Source of the DNA: Lepeophtheirus salmonis
Taxonomy: Eukaryota > Arthropoda > Copepoda > Siphonostomatoida > Caligidae
Reading direction: 5' to 3'
NCBI RefSeq assembly: GCF_016086655.4
Contig: NC_052137.2
Location: 8,556,001-8,620,000, forward strand
DNA: 64,000 nucleotides
Below the pieces are notes generated by a model. It was given only the letters and a program-made list of their open reading frames with translations. It ran no database searches and had not been told where the DNA came from. Shown here one piece after another: positions 22,313 to 34,650 of the stretch (position 1 is its first letter; every line of letters starts with the position of its first letter). The translations under genes and the position numbers were made by a program.

Positions 22313-22545
22313 CAAAGAAAAATAAATAAGCTATGGGTTTTTATCCAATTGATTTAGTTGTAAAAATATCAGAACAGCCAAAAAAAAGGCAACTTGTCTG
22401 CAAAATCCTTCGTGCCAGTGTTAGTGCAGAAGCCGTTGGCATTGCAATCTGCAGTGTATACAATATCATTAAGGATGCGAATTGTGTTCAAAGGGCTTCT
22501 GGCTTCAAGAAGATTTCATCACGATTTTATAGAAACAACAGTTGA
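22313..22545 (+). pseudogene. Possible Tc1-like transposase N-terminus
   Basis: A short frame at 22333-22545 reads RQLVCKILRASVSAEAVGIA then ICSVYNIIKDAN, resembling the first helix-turn-helix of Tc1/IS630 transposases. No downstream catalytic region was found. Assignment is tentative. Confidence 0.35.
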
Positions 22546-22879
22546 AACAAAAATAAACTAGAATGAGCAATAGTTAGAGCCTAAACCTTGGCAATTGTCA
22601 TTTTTACTATATTGAATTGTATGCTATAAGGAACAACTTTATTAAACATACACAGGGGCATCAGTTTGAAATATGTACCTCAAAGTGTTCCAAAGTTATG
22701 GTCGATTATGTATTTTTAATAAACCTTTGTACTACCTTGACTCATATTGTGACCATATATGTATAATATTCGGACTAAATTAAATCAAAATTGATCTGTA
22801 ACTTCAGGTGTCATCCTGGTGAAGATCAGACAAATAAACACGAGGATAAAAACATAAGCTTCCGACAACTTCGTTGGCG

Positions 22880-23535
22880 GATATGGCATTTTTTGTGTTT
22901 ATCCCGTGTCTTTGAGTGTTAAAATGTCGGAGGAATGACAAAAAAAGAAATACGACTGCAATCTCCTTTGAAGTTGTTTTAGTGCTAAGAAGGCTGTAGA
23001 GACCGTTGGCATCTCCATTCGTCTGCCTTCAACATCCAAAAGTTCATTAAGGGTAGTAATGGTGTTAAAAGGGATTATGGCTTCTAAAAGAACCATAACT
23101 TCTTCATGAACAACATGGCTGACTTCTGGCCTACCTCTACGTGGCCCTCCTCCAGTCCAGACCAAAAGATGGTCCTGGACATGATCGCCGGATGGAGAGA
23201 GAGTGAGGAAGGAGGAGTACTACATGGTGTTGAGGTTGACAGTTTTGCCTTGGCTAATGAGGACCAATCCGGAAGGAAATTATATCGGGACACAAAAATG
23301 CTGCCAGAACTACTGCTCCAACTATATGTCGACTTCTGCCCTCCTTCCACTTGTGCCTCTCCAAGCCTGACTTCACCCCTGGATTTTGTTGTTTAGGGTG
23401 TCTTGGAGACGAAGATCTGCAACACTTTTACCCACATTTGGATTCGTTTCGAGCATTGATCGTGACAGGGCGGTACACCATGGATACGGCCTTGCTCGTC
23501 AAGAGCTGTTAACTTGCTCTTCGTAAGTAGAAATT
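22880..23535 (+). pseudogene. Tc1/mariner-like transposase remnant, multiply frameshifted
   Basis: Across three frames I read EYYMVLRLTVLPWLM then NPEGNYIGTQ (second catalytic region, with the Asp lost); a WPSSSPD motif; and SPLDFVV followed by GVLETKICNTF (the SPDLNPLDF region). The order and reading shifts fit one decayed transposase of the same broad type as 55693-56599. Confidence 0.65.
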
Positions 23536-23629
23536 TGTCTTTTCGCGATTTCATAAGAATCACGTTTTTCGTAATATAATCATGCTACTGCAAGTTTAGG
23601 CGCCAAATCTTATGGGGCGTCCTCTGGAT

Positions 23630-24115
23630 TATATTTTCGAGGGGGCTTTGTTTTTGGAATTTTTTTACCAAAAAATTCCAAAATTACATTTTTGAAAAAA
23701 AATTCTATAATTAAATTTTTGGAAAAAATTTCAAAAATCCCTAGTTGTTCAGAAAAAACTGAAATTTTTCTGAAATCAAAATTTTAAATATCAAATGTTT
23801 TTTACACAAAATTATAAATATTAACTTTTTCTGAGAAAAATTTCAAAAATCTATAGCTATTTTCAAAAATTAAATTTTTTGGAAGAATATTTCAAAAATT
23901 CAGAGCTGTTCACAAACTATTAAATTTTTAGAAATTTTTTTTCACAAATCCACAGTTATTCTAAGACAATTAAATTTTTTGGGAAAAAAATAAATAAATT
24001 TAACTAAATTTCAAATATTAATTTCTTATCAAATATAACATTTTCTATTAAGAATAAAAAATCCCTCATTGGGAGGGAGGCTACAGCACCTCCAGTCCTC
24101 CCCCTACAGACGCTC
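23630..24115 (-). repeat. AT-rich subrepeat element, copy 4 (reverse)
   Basis: Reverse orientation: AT modules first, then the G/C-rich head GGGAGGGAGGCTACAGCACC and TCCCCCTACAGACGC. Confidence 0.65.
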
Positions 24116-24127
24116 CAGACTCTGTAC

Positions 24128-24476
24128 ATGTGTGACCGGTCAACACACAAAAAAAACGTTGAATTATTTTTCGCAAAATTGAGCGTGGATTACATTTGTA
24201 TTCTTCAACAAGTAATTATTGCAAATTTATATCAACAAATTATTCTTATTAAGCCATTGGGTACGTCTCAAATTACTCTTAAATTAATTTAAATTATTTG
24301 TCACAATAAAAGAAGAAAAAATTGATGGATTTGATACAAAAAAGGCCATATTGTGCTACAATAAAGGTTCTGAAATATAGCTTGGATATCTTCACTCATT
24401 CCAAAAAAAAATTAATTGGGGTTTTCCCTTTTTCTTGATTTTTGATCAAGATTGTTTTTATGTTGATGCCGTACAT
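24128..24476. mobile_element. MITE with GTCAACA inverted ends, second copy
   Basis: Starts ATGTGTGACCGGTCAACAC and ends GTTTTTATGTTGATGCCGTA, the inverted counterpart. About 349 bp. Confidence 0.65.
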
Positions 24477-24604
24477 AATTCTAAGGTTATATTCCTTGTA
24501 AATTATAATGAAGTAATTTTCATAGATTAAATGAAATGATAGTGTCGTATTGACACTAATCAAAATGAAGGACTTTTTAATTAAATGAGGCATCATAAGA
24601 CGAC

Positions 24605-25159
24605 AAAAGTGCAACTTCTACAATCAGATTGTTCTCTGTCAAGGTGTTCCAGTGCTGGCGGATAATGGCTTTGAAGGTCTATGTGCTTGGATGACAGACA
24701 CTGCAGGCATTCCCCTCAACATGCATCCAAAAGGTGTAGTCGAGAGGATTGGCATCAGGACTGTCAGGGGCCAAAAGTGTATAAAAATAGTTCAAAAGAG
24801 CTCAAAAGACTCATTCTAAAGAGTTTTGCAACGGAGAAGATGGGTTTCTTTCATTGCAGGCGTCAAAAGAGGCCTTTCCACCTTCACAAGGCTCTATCCA
24901 CAAACTTTTTGATAGATCCCTTCTTCTTCGCCACCGTTTATGACTTGCTGACAACGTAGACGATGCTTCTGGAAATTCGTCATTCACGTTCAATTGTAAT
25001 TTTCCGAATTGTACGTAAGCCAGTAAGTAAGCTCTGTTTGGTTTGGTTTTGTAACTAATTTATTATACTGTAATATATCGAAATATGAATTAATTTCAAT
25101 CACTCAACCTTCATTAATTAATGAATTAGTTAGTGTTCAGATTTCAATGTACCACTCGG
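24605..25159 (-). mobile_element. Tc1-like element (CCGGGTGGTCCATT family), reverse, internally deleted
   Basis: The right boundary is the family terminus read in reverse (TTCAATGTACCACTCGG, ending at 25159). Reading on the minus strand gives the transposase end, then a jump to N-terminal sequence. The left end is truncated. Same family as 33804-34521, 35240-35959, 38147-38660 and 49209-49961. Confidence 0.65.
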
Positions 25160-25539
25160 TTTATACAAGCACATTAATGAAAAGCTGTCCTTGTTATTTT
25201 TCGAACGAGATATTGCAAAGATATCTATATCACTTCTGGACAAAGATTTGAAACAAAAAGATTTAAAGATTTTAATTTTAATCTGTGACACCTCGTAGAT
25301 CGTAAAGCAGCTCGGGATCAACCATTTATCGGCTTTGCAATCTCCTGGAAGAGGTGTGCAACCTCAAGGATTGTTCTCTTGGTAGTAGGCTAATCAAGCT
25401 AATCCCAAGAACCTGCCAAAACTCTTTTAAGAAAATAGACGTTCCTAGTACACGGGTTCGAAGGTGTCAGGGCTGCTGTGAGAAAATAAAGAGGTTTGAA
25501 GAGAGACCATTATTGACTCAAAAGCATTAAAAATTTCGT

Positions 25540-26330
25540 TTGATGCGTTGCAGGAGTTTTCTTAATGAACTACTGGCCGCCCAGAGCCTGGAAATAAATC
25601 CCCTGGTGAGTGGAATCAAAAGCCTTTCGAATATGCTACAGCAACATTGTGGTTCTTAAGTCCTCCACAATAAAGAGTGGGAAATGATGAGGCAAATCTA
25701 CATCTCACATGTGTGCACGGCCTACCAGCACAATAGGATGCTGTCTTGTCGCCAATGGCTGCCAAGATCACAAGTCCCATAGTACCCGAATTATCTTTTT
25801 ATTCTGATGAGAAACAAGGGACTGTAGACAGATCCCACAACATCCAGAACAAAATATGGTTGGCCACAGAGAGAGTATATGCCCCCACGTCTTTCAAACA
25901 AAGTGTCCGGCCAATAAATAACGTTTAATGTCTTACCAAGTGATATCTTGGATAAAAAATGAGACCATTGATGTCGAGTTCCTGTTTCAACAAGACTCGG
26001 CCCTCTTTCACTAGGCCCACTCGATCCTAAACTTGTTTAAAGAAAAGAAGGTGTCGTTTGGACAACAAAGCACCTGTGGCTCTTTAATTTTCTCTATATG
26101 AATTGCATGTATTACTTCTTCTAAGGGGAGTTAGGTCTCAGCCAATTCACACAAGAGCATCAACTCCTTGAAGGCCTCCATTGTCAAGTAGAGGAACAAT
26201 AATTAGAACTTGTAAATAAAATTTCAAACCACCTCTATTTGCTCCCAATATTGGTTAGGATGCAGGTCAAGGTAGTCCGGATTGACCTGAACGAAAATGA
26301 ATTGCAAAGTATTCTGTGGCCATTATATAG
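25540..26330 (+). pseudogene. Tc1-like transposase remnant
   Basis: Frame at 25746-25928 reads LSFYSDEKQGTVDRSHNIQN, the first catalytic Asp region. Downstream, FLFQQDSALFH is the second. Stops and shifts follow, and the family's C-terminal pattern (INSLKASIVK) is recognisable near 26150-26190. Its closest relative here is 37040-37690. Confidence 0.7.
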
Positions 26331-26579
26331 CCATAATGACCACGGTTATGTTACTTATAAATACATAAGAGCCATGTTATTTTAATAGAATGAAATGAAA
26401 TAATAGGTTCAATGTATTGATGGTAATTCAACAATGCGTTTGAAGAAGAAGAAGTTGCAAATAGTACAATTTGATTATATGTACAAGTTGCAATTTGTAC
26501 ACAACATGTGTATTGAATACTTTCATGACTACCAACAGGGACATAGGCAGAATTATATATATATATATTATTATATTTT

Positions 26580-26940
26580 TTTTCAAGGGGGAGCATGGTT
26601 TTTGGATATTTTTTTTTATAGGTAATTTTTTTAAATTAAAATTTCAAAAATCCACAACTTGTCATAAAACAACTTCAAAAAATTTTTGAAAAATTATATT
26701 TTATAGTAAAAAATTCCAAAAATTCATAACTATTCACAAAAAAAAATCAAATATTAAATTTTTTGGAAAAAAATGTCAAAAATTCACAGCTGTTGATAAA
26801 AAATATCAAATATTAATTTGAAAGTAAAAAAATTTCAAAAATCCATAGTTATTAACACAACATTATGAATTTATTTTTTTGAAATTTTGATATTGGGAGA
26901 GGGGGGAGCAACAGCCCCTCCAGGTACTCCCTGCGCCAAG
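26580..26940 (-). repeat. AT-rich subrepeat element, copy 5 (reverse)
   Basis: AT modules run into the head GGGGGGAGCAACAGCCCCTC near 26900-26930. Confidence 0.65.
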
Positions 26941-27510
26941 GAAAAAAAACAAAAAAATATCAAAATATTTTTAAAAAAAGTCCTCAGCCATATTTTTTGT
27001 ATAAAAACAAAAATAACTGATGAGAGATATGTCTAACGATAGGCTCCTCTTGCCCTGTAAGTCCAAGGGCATTTGAATAAATTCGGATAATAGATCCAAA
27101 TGAACAAATATTGTAGTAGTTAAATAAGACACTATAAGACGTAAAATATATATATGTTTATATATATATTTTCCCATAACTTGTTAGACCCGCCAACATA
27201 ATATTCATGAATGTTTATAATAGATTTATTTAAGAAATACAAGGTAAAAATAACAAAAAATATATTTTCAAGGATTTTTCTAAGGAGGAGAGAAGAAAAA
27301 AAGATGAAGATTTTTTGGGTCCATAATAATAAAAGCAAAAAGAATAATAATAAATAAATAGGTAATAATAAAAAAGACACACGGCTACATTGTTGTACAT
27401 AGTCGTGTATTAGTAACTATTAACTATTAAAAAAATTGAAAGAATTCCCCTACTCCCAGCAAAAGAATGAATGAATCTGACGATTCAAACTATGTATGTC
27501 AATAGTCCTT
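26941..27510. other. AT-rich spacer
   Basis: Low-complexity AT sequence with short TA runs near 27150-27170. No gene or classified repeat seen. Confidence 0.5.
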
Positions 27511-28115
27511 AATAATACCCAAATATGGCCAGAAATACGGAGTTTAGCCCAAATTTATTGCAACAAAAGATATAGAACAATCTACAAAGATACAAAATCA
27601 GTTAATGTTTTTAAAATCCGACGACTACTTTTTGAATTAACTAAGGTACAATTTGTTTACTACAAGTGATAATTATACCCAAATATGGCCAGAAATACGG
27701 AGTTTAGCCCAAAGTTATTGAAACAAAAGATATAGAACAATCTACAAAGATTTTAAATCTGTTAATAATTTTAAAATTTGACGTCTACTTTTTGAAATAA
27801 TTAAGCTACAATTTCCTTATTCTTATGAATAATTATACCTAAATATGGCCAGAAATATGGAGTTTGGCCCAAAGTTATTGGATCAAAAGATGTTAAACAA
27901 TCTACACCTATTTAGAATCAGTTGATATTTTTCAAATCCGACCGCTACTTTTTGAATTAATTAAGCTACAATTTCCTTATTCTAATTAATAACAATATCA
28001 AAATTCGGCCAGAAATATGGAGTCTAGCCCAAAGTTTTTGGATCAAAATATGTAGAAAAATATACAATGATTTAGAATCAGTTAACATTTTGAAAATCGG
28101 ACCACTACTTATTAT
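27511..28115. repeat. Tandem array, four units of exactly 160 bp
   Basis: The anchor AAATATGGCCAGAAATACGG starts at 27521, 27681 and 27841, and as AAATTCGGCCAGAAATATGG at 28001: three steps of 160 bp. Each unit continues with GTTTAGCCCAAA...TTATTG, a CAATCTACA stretch and a CTACTTTTTGAATTAA tail. The tail of unit 4 is displaced to about 28295-28325 by the MITE at 28116-28294. Confidence 0.9.
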
Positions 28116-28294
28116 ACTGTTGTGCCGATCCTTGTTGAAGACTGCAGTCCCGTCCAGTTCAGTCCTAAAACTGATAAAGTTCGGTCCTAGATTACATCAC
28201 TAATTTTATTTCTTCTATTTTAAATCAGTTATAGTACTGATAAACAGTAGAAAGACTGGATTGGACCGAATAAATAAGGACTGGCATAGCACTA
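28116..28294. mobile_element. AGTGTTG-family MITE inserted in the 160-bp array
   Basis: Starts ACTGTTGTGCCGATCCTTG and ends GAATAAATAAGGACTGGCAT then AGCACT. After it the array tail resumes (TTTTGAGTTAAGTAAGGTAC). Confidence 0.8.
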
Positions 28295-28319
28295 ATTTTG
28301 AGTTAAGTAAGGTACAATG

Positions 28320-29227
28320 TCAATTGTCAAGTTTAGTTTCTAACAATAACTATATTTCCTCCACAGGGTGTAACTATGAATGATGACGAATACAGGTGAG
28401 TATTATTCTATTAGTTAATAAGATATTAAATTCATCTTTTTAATTCAACAATATTCAGATTGAGCAACAGATAATAACAAGTAAGTAATAAGAATTATAT
28501 AATTCATGGAAAAAGGCAGAAAAATGTGACGTCATTCATTCATTCATTTTTTTCCTCCCTCTTTCTTCATCTATACACAGACAAGCATCTCTGCATACAT
28601 GTTATTATACGTATTAGTGTTGCTACTCGAATCGAGATCGATTTGTTTTTTCGGTTCGGTCTTTTGTGATTTTTTCTATAAGTATCTTTGTGTCCAACCC
28701 GCAAAACAGAGCGTAGATATTAGTAAATCGTTTTCAAATCGTGGGCCGACTGTTTGGGTATCATCAGAGGGGTTCACAATTTTGTAGAAGAAACAAAAAA
28801 CTTTTGTGGAGAGGTAAAACTTTATGAAAGGGATCACGTCTGAACAAATAACCTTTTTTATTTTATTTGTTGCATACAAGTTCCAACTTGTACAGGAAAA
28901 TGTACAAGTTACATTCAAAAAAGTAACATTTTAAATGACTTTCTTTGTATGATGGATATTGAAAAAATTGAATATTCCATGGATGATAAGGCATATTAAT
29001 GGTGTAATTTAGAAATATTTTAAATAAATTACTAAAATAACATATTCTTATGGCACAAGCACTACGATAAATATAGATGAAAATGAAAAGATAGGTTCAA
29101 TGTATGATTGGGTAATAGAATGGCGGATGTTCTAATTAAATAATGCATTTTAAGAAGAAGAAATTGCAACTTGTACAATGTGCTTATACAAGTTACAACT
29201 AGTACAAACATCGCAACTTGTATACAA
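28320..29227. other. AT-rich spacer
   Basis: 28330-28390 (TTTAGTTTCTAACAATAACT) resembles 19618-19680, so the same older repeat lies beside a MITE at both places. The rest shows no gene; short ORFs here have no family pattern. Confidence 0.45.
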
Positions 29228-29560
29228 CATACGAGGTGTGTTCAAAAAGACAGGTGACTTTTCAAATTTCGCAAGCTAAGTATATTTAGTATGCTCGATA
29301 TATTTTATTTTTTTTAGTTAATTCGCCAAGAACAAATCTCTCGTCTCATGCCCAAAATGTTCAAAAAAAATTATTGTGGCACGAGCTAAAACCGATAAGT
29401 CAATATCCTCAGCAACTTCTTCTATGAGAGTGATTCAACAGTTTTCTTCACTGCTTCAACATTTTCATATGTTGTTGACATACTAGGGCGTCTAGGCTTG
29501 TCAATGGCATATTCCCCGCCATCTTGAAAGAGTTTGATCGACTAATAAATATTCAATATT
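29228..29560 (-). pseudogene. mariner transposase N-terminus with inverted-repeat end
   Basis: The minus strand reads KLFQDGGEYAIDKPRRPSMS and TTYENVEAVKKTVESLS, then after a shift ITLIEEVAEDIDLSV and FFEHFGHETRDLFLAN, the mariner helix-turn-helix region. The terminus ACGAGGTGTGTTCAAAAAGA at about 29231 is a typical mariner end. The catalytic half is missing. Confidence 0.8.
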
Positions 29561-29749
29561 CCAAGTGTTTTGGAGCATTTTATTTTATTTTTACAACAAA
29601 TTTGATGGAAATTATTTTATCCATGTTTTTCAATAGCAAAAAACTGCCTAACACGATAATTACTTGTAACTGACATGTCTCTCCCAAGCAAACTAGACAT
29701 ATTATACAGCTAAAACTTGAGATTTTGAAAGAATATTTTACAAGTCTGC

Positions 29750-30310
29750 ATCCGCAGGAGGTAGGATGGAGGTCTGTACCCCCCCCCCCCAATTAAGATT
29801 TTTTTTTTTTTTTTACTAGAAAATGTAATATTTGAATTTTTTTTTCAAAAAAAATATTTGGGATTTGATTTAACATTCTGTGAATAGCTATTGATTTATA
29901 AATTTTTTTCAAAAAAAATATAATATTTGAATTTTTTTCTTCAAATTTTATAATTGAATTTATATTTGTAAAAGCTGTGTATTTTGATTTTTCTTCCAAA
30001 AAAAAAAAGTTTTTTTTTGAGAATAGACATGGATTTTTTAATTTTTTTTTCAAAAAATTTAATTTTTTGAGAGTAGCTGAGGATTTTTGTAACTTTTTGA
30101 AAAAAGATGTGGATTTGGAATTTTTTTCCAAAAAAAAACTTAATTTTTTAACAATGGATATGGATTTTTTTGATTTTGATTTTTCCAATTGTTTTTTTTT
30201 AATTAGCTATGGATTTTTGAATTTTCTAACAAAAATTATAGGTTTAAATAATTTTCATTTTTGGATTTATTTAAAAAAAAAAATCCAAAAAAGAAGATGC
30301 CTTCAAAAAT
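29750..30310 (+). repeat. AT-rich subrepeat element, copy 6
   Basis: Head GTCTGTACCCCCCCCCCCCA, then about eight AT modules with TGTGAATAGCTATTGAT and GAGAGTAGCTGAGGATTTTT variants. Long ORFs across it on both strands are low-complexity Phe/Lys-rich artefacts. Confidence 0.65.
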
Positions 30311-30814
30311 ATAATCATGTGAACGCTCACGTCATTGAATCTAAAAATGTTTTGAACTTGTAATATTTTACAAGTGGTACATCACTAATAAAAGGTTGAG
30401 AATCCCTGCTGCAATGGAAGGGGAATCAATATTGTACATAATTTGTAAAAGGAATTTGAAGGATCAGGTGTGCCTCAATTTGTTTGTCTATTAGTACAAA
30501 GTCGTTGCCTTTGTAAATAATTTTATTTTTTTCTCTCTCATAGAACTCTTTCGTTCACTGAGCAAAATAAACATGCAATAATACAAATATTGGCTTACAA
30601 CTTCTCTTCAATTGCATTTACTATTTACATTCAAGAGTTGCCAAGGAAAATGTAAGGCCAAAAGGAGAGGGAGGGAGAAGAATTTCATGGGTAGAGTTAC
30701 ATAAAAACTTATAATCAGGGATCGATACACACTCTAGTCCGTGGATAGTTAAAAAAAAAATAGTCAGAGAGGTAACCTGTATCTAGCACACGTTTGATTA
30801 TCTAATACCGTACC

Positions 30815-31350
30815 AAGGGCGTCTATAACCCCCCCCCCCTCCCAAAAAAGATGATATTTTTGCTTTTTATTAGAAAGTTTAAACTTTGGAATTTTAATAT
30901 TTGAAATTTAATCTAATTTTTCATAAAAAAAAATTAATTTAATTTAATTTTCTGTGAAAAGCTATGGATTTTTGAATTTTTTCTCGAAAAATGTAATATT
31001 TGAAATTTTTTCAAAAACTTTTATAATATAAATTTAATTGTTGATTTTTTTTTTCTAAATTTTTCATTTGTTGCTGAAAAACTGTGGATTTTCTAATTTA
31101 TTTTTGTGAATAGCTGTGGATTTTTGAAAGAAAAAATTTCAAAAATTTAATATTTCATATTTTTTTCCAAAAAATGTAACAGTTAAAATTTTCTTCCAAA
31201 AAATTTAATTTTTTTTAAGAGCTGTGGATTTGGGAAATAATTGCATAAAATTTAATTTTTTGTGAATAGCTGTGGATTTTTGAAATTTATTTTTAAAAAA
31301 TTTAATTTTGACTTTTTTTTTCAAAAAAAAAATCAAAAAAACAAGCTCTT
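30815..31350 (+). repeat. AT-rich subrepeat element, copy 7
   Basis: Head CCAAGGGCGTCTATAACCCC with a C run, then repeated modules such as TTTGTGAATAGCTGTGGATT (31257-31280). Confidence 0.65.
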
Positions 31351-31689
31351 CCCAAAATATTATCTTGCAGAAAACCCTGCGTACCTTAAATACCGAATAT
31401 ACAAAAGCTATTTCGGGTTCAAATCAAAAGTTGTCATTCTGTCAACGTCTCATACGTCAAATAGACATTGGAAAATAATATTATTGAGGATTTTTAAGTA
31501 AAATATTTTTTTAGTTGACAAACTTTATTTTTAACAAAAAGTACCTCTAGACTAGTCTAAAAATGATCGAATATTTGTGGTATTTATTATTTACATTTAT
31601 TATTATTGACTAGCCCTGTCAACTAGTGCCTAATTTTAACAACCGTTGAGCCTTGCGTGTAACACCAGGCAGGTTGTAAAAATAGAAGA

Positions 31690-31860
31690 AACAGAAAAAG
31701 AGTGCGGGAATTCTGACAAGGCTTAGAAAAATGTTAAGGAAAAAAACAGCTTAACTTTCATGACGTTTTATTAGATCAGCTATAATCAAGGATGACAAGG
31801 GAGGAGAGACATTGGCAATAATTACTCCCCTGCCAACCCTCAATTCTATTGTTTGGGTAT
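31690..31860 (+). repeat. Dispersed repeat copy (TGACGTTTTATTAGATCAGC part)
   Basis: Shares ATGACGTTTTATTAGATCAG and GACAAGGG...GGCAATAATTACTC with 40870-41080 and 60030-60250. Confidence 0.6.
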
Positions 31861-32339
31861 GAGAAGGATCCGAGATGAGCATTCTCATTACCGCCATTTG
31901 GGACTAAGTTGGATCCTATGCCAAGGGGTTAAACTAAAGTAATTCTCACTCGAAATGTCTATGTATAATTTTTGGGGTGGATCATTCAAGAGTATTTAGT
32001 TATTAGACCCAGTATTTACATCTATAAATCTTAAAAGACTGTTTAAACGTGTTAATTTAATGAAGCCACTTCCAACACACTAAACAAACAACCAGTAAAC
32101 AAAAACACAACACTAAAACAAGTAGCACATCGAGCACCGTTAGCCTGAGGAAATAGTATAGTCAATATTTGTCATAATATTTTCGCAAGAGGTCGCTTTG
32201 CTATGACGTTACTCATTTATTTATTGTACCTACTAAGTAATATTAATAAGTTTGAATACGTATATAATTTATCCTAGTCTTAAATATGTTATATTTACAT
32301 ATTATTATAAAGCATATTTGAAACAAATTACTCCAAAAT

Positions 32340-32545
32340 AATGGGGTAGTGTCAGAGGATGCAACAATAGAACTGAGTCAAATTTCCAAAAGCTTCAAGA
32401 AAACGTTGGCTTTTTTAAATCCCCCATTCCCAAAAATCCAAAAGAAGTCGCAAGAATAAAATAATAGATATCAAATCTTAAATATCTTACTAATTGGAAA
32501 CCTTCTGACCATTCTGTATGTGAAAATCATTTTGAATCATAATTC
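32340..32545 (+). pseudogene. THAP zinc-finger remnant (P-element type N-terminus)
   Basis: One frame reads SVRGCNNRTESNFQKLQEN, then FFKSPIPKNPKEVARIK, two stops, and LTNWKPSDHSVCENHFES. The spacing fits a C2CH THAP domain. The position of the first Cys reads Gly (GGT); the second Cys, the Trp and the C-x2-H pair remain. It may be the detached 5' part of a P-type transposon like the one at 62285-64000. Confidence 0.6.
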
Positions 32546-32559
32546 CTTCTCCATAATTG

Positions 32560-33803
32560 TTCAATCAATAAGTATATGAATAATGAAGTAAATAAAAGTA
32601 GAGACCGTTGAGTCCTTTACTTATTGACGAGAGAACAGGAAATGATTCTCCAAAATATTTTAAATAAAAATACCTCTAGCGGACAAAATAAGTAAATTTT
32701 GACCAAGATATATTTTTTCGCTAATAATGACGTTAGCCTTATACGCTACTTGATTTAATGCTTTATTGCGGGCGAGAAGAAGAGATAACAATTTTCGGCC
32801 ATATTGAAGGATATTATATTGGTGACAGGCCTGTATATGGGTTGTCAGACATACTGCCTCCTTTTTTCTTTCCCTTCTCCTCCCTAAGCCCACACTAGGA
32901 AAGATGGCCGCATTTTTGACTGGGAAGAAAAGGGAGATTTCCAACAGGAACTTTGATATATAATTCAACTCCAATTCTCAGCATTACTTTTTGTTTTTCA
33001 CGGACTAGTTATATTATTATTCTCGATTTAGAGAATAGTTATTAATTAATATACACATTGAATTACCAATTTTAACAAAATAAGTCCGTATCTAGCTATA
33101 GTATAGGGAGGAATGACTTGTATGTCGATCCTCAATTTTTCAGCAAGGACTCGGAGTTACTTGCTTGTAACTTCAGAACAATTCCTCCGAGTTACTCCTT
33201 GCTTTTCACGGACTCGTGATTATTTTATACATTGGTTCTTTCTTTACGACGACGACGAAATGAAAGATTTGATGGTAAAACGTGGGGTAGTTAGTTGTAT
33301 GTACTTTTCTTGTTACTAATTGGTTATCATTATTTTCTATTTAGAGAATAGTCATTAACTATTATACAAATTGTATTGATAATTTTATCAAAATAAGTAT
33401 GAATGAGTATTATTGAGTAGAATGTCAAATGTCAAAAATATTATTATTATTATGTAATCAGAATAATAAAAATGAATGCCAATCTCCTTCTTCATTATGT
33501 ATGACTAAAGAGTAGTGAAGACGAATGACGTATGTTAGAGTAAGAAGCTTTCCAATACATTATTCATCAGGTTGCTACCTAGTATTGTACGTACAAAGTG
33601 ATGTTTCGGTCCTGTCTTAGGACCAGGTATATCAGTTTTTAAGAGCGATCCTAAAGACTCTGGGTCTTTAGGACTATCAGCACTAGAACAGATTAAACAA
33701 AGAAGAAATAACGTTTTGGTACGTTTTCAAGGACGGAATTTTATAAGTTGATAGTTGTACTAACAAATTGCACTCGATGAAACAAAAAAATAATGATTCA
33801 CTA
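32560..33803. other. AT-rich spacer with repeat fragments
   Basis: Contains a dispersed-repeat fragment (33107-33225) and a MITE-like fragment around 33604-33700 (TTCGGTCCTGTCTTAGGACC). No gene pattern otherwise. Confidence 0.45.
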
Positions 33804-34521
33804 CCGGATGTCTATTGAAATGACACTTTAACAAAATCGAAAAATTTCCATTCACGCACACCAAGAAGTTGCACGTCACGAGGACCACCGTCTGCACCGT
33901 TAGCAAGTCCAAAACGTTGGAGAGTAAGAAGGTTTTTTTTTTTCAAAAAGGCAAAAGTAAATGCGAAGGAGTTAAAGAAAACAGCCCAGGTCCATCCCTT
34001 CAAGTCATTAAGGGCCCATCCAAGAGATATCGTGGTTTCGCAAAAGACTATCCAGAGAGCTTCAAAAAAGTTGGTGGAAATGACCTTTGTAGGCTGGAAA
34101 GGCCACTTTTGACACTAGCAATGAAAAAAGCCTTATCGTCCATTCCAAGACTCTTATGAATGAGTTTTTTGAGCTCTTTTTTGACTCACCTACATCCCTA
34201 ATAATGCCAACCCCCTCGTCTACACCTTTTGGGTGCATGTCGAGGCGAAGACCTGCAATGTGCATCATCCAAACACCGAGGCCATCAAAGCCACTGTCAC
34301 CCAGCACTGGGACGCTATGGCAGAGGACTACACCTGCGGAGGGTGACAGGCCTTCCGCCGCCGCCTGGAAGCCATCATTTGCGCTAAGGGCAGCTAAATT
34401 AATTATTAAGAGAAGAGAATATTTATAATATTAATTTTGTTGAAATTCTATTGTTAATTAATAAATTATATCTTGTTCAAGTTGAAAATTCAAAGTCTTC
34501 AGGTTTTAATGGACCATTCGG
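33804..34521 (+). mobile_element. Tc1-like element (CCGGGTGGTCCATT family), internally deleted
   Basis: 718 bp. Left end CCGGATGTCTATTGAAATG; right end TTTTAATGGACCATTCGG. It keeps the helix-turn-helix start (TRTTVCTVSKSKTLE) and, in another frame, the C-terminus (CNVHHPNTEAIKATVTQHWD, RRRLEAIICAKGS). The catalytic middle is gone, so it is a non-autonomous deletion derivative. Confidence 0.75.
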
Positions 34522-34539
34522 TTCAAGCAAACGGGAGGA

Positions 34540-34650
34540 GGGGAGGAGAGAAGGAAATAAACAAGGACATAGACAAAAATTACTCAGATTTCAATTTTCA
34601 ATTCTACTCCGAGTCCAACAGGGACCTACAATTATAACTCAGCAAAAAAA
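34540..34650 (+). repeat. Dispersed repeat copy
   Basis: TTCTACTCCGAGTCCAACAG with the adjoining ACCTACAATTATAAC segment, nearly identical to 18384-18490. Confidence 0.6.

Noticed and set aside
23084..23396. Long ORFs on both strands near 23.1-23.4 kb as host genes
   Set aside because: Plus-strand reading in three frames gives Tc1-type motifs (WPSSSPD, GVLETKICNTF); the minus ORFs are shadows.
27511..28115. CRISPR-like array
   Set aside because: The units repeat over their whole 160-bp length with no spacer structure, and the genome is eukaryotic.
29793..30363. 131- and 128-codon ORFs on opposite strands
   Set aside because: Low-complexity Lys/Phe-rich translations of the AT-rich subrepeat element.
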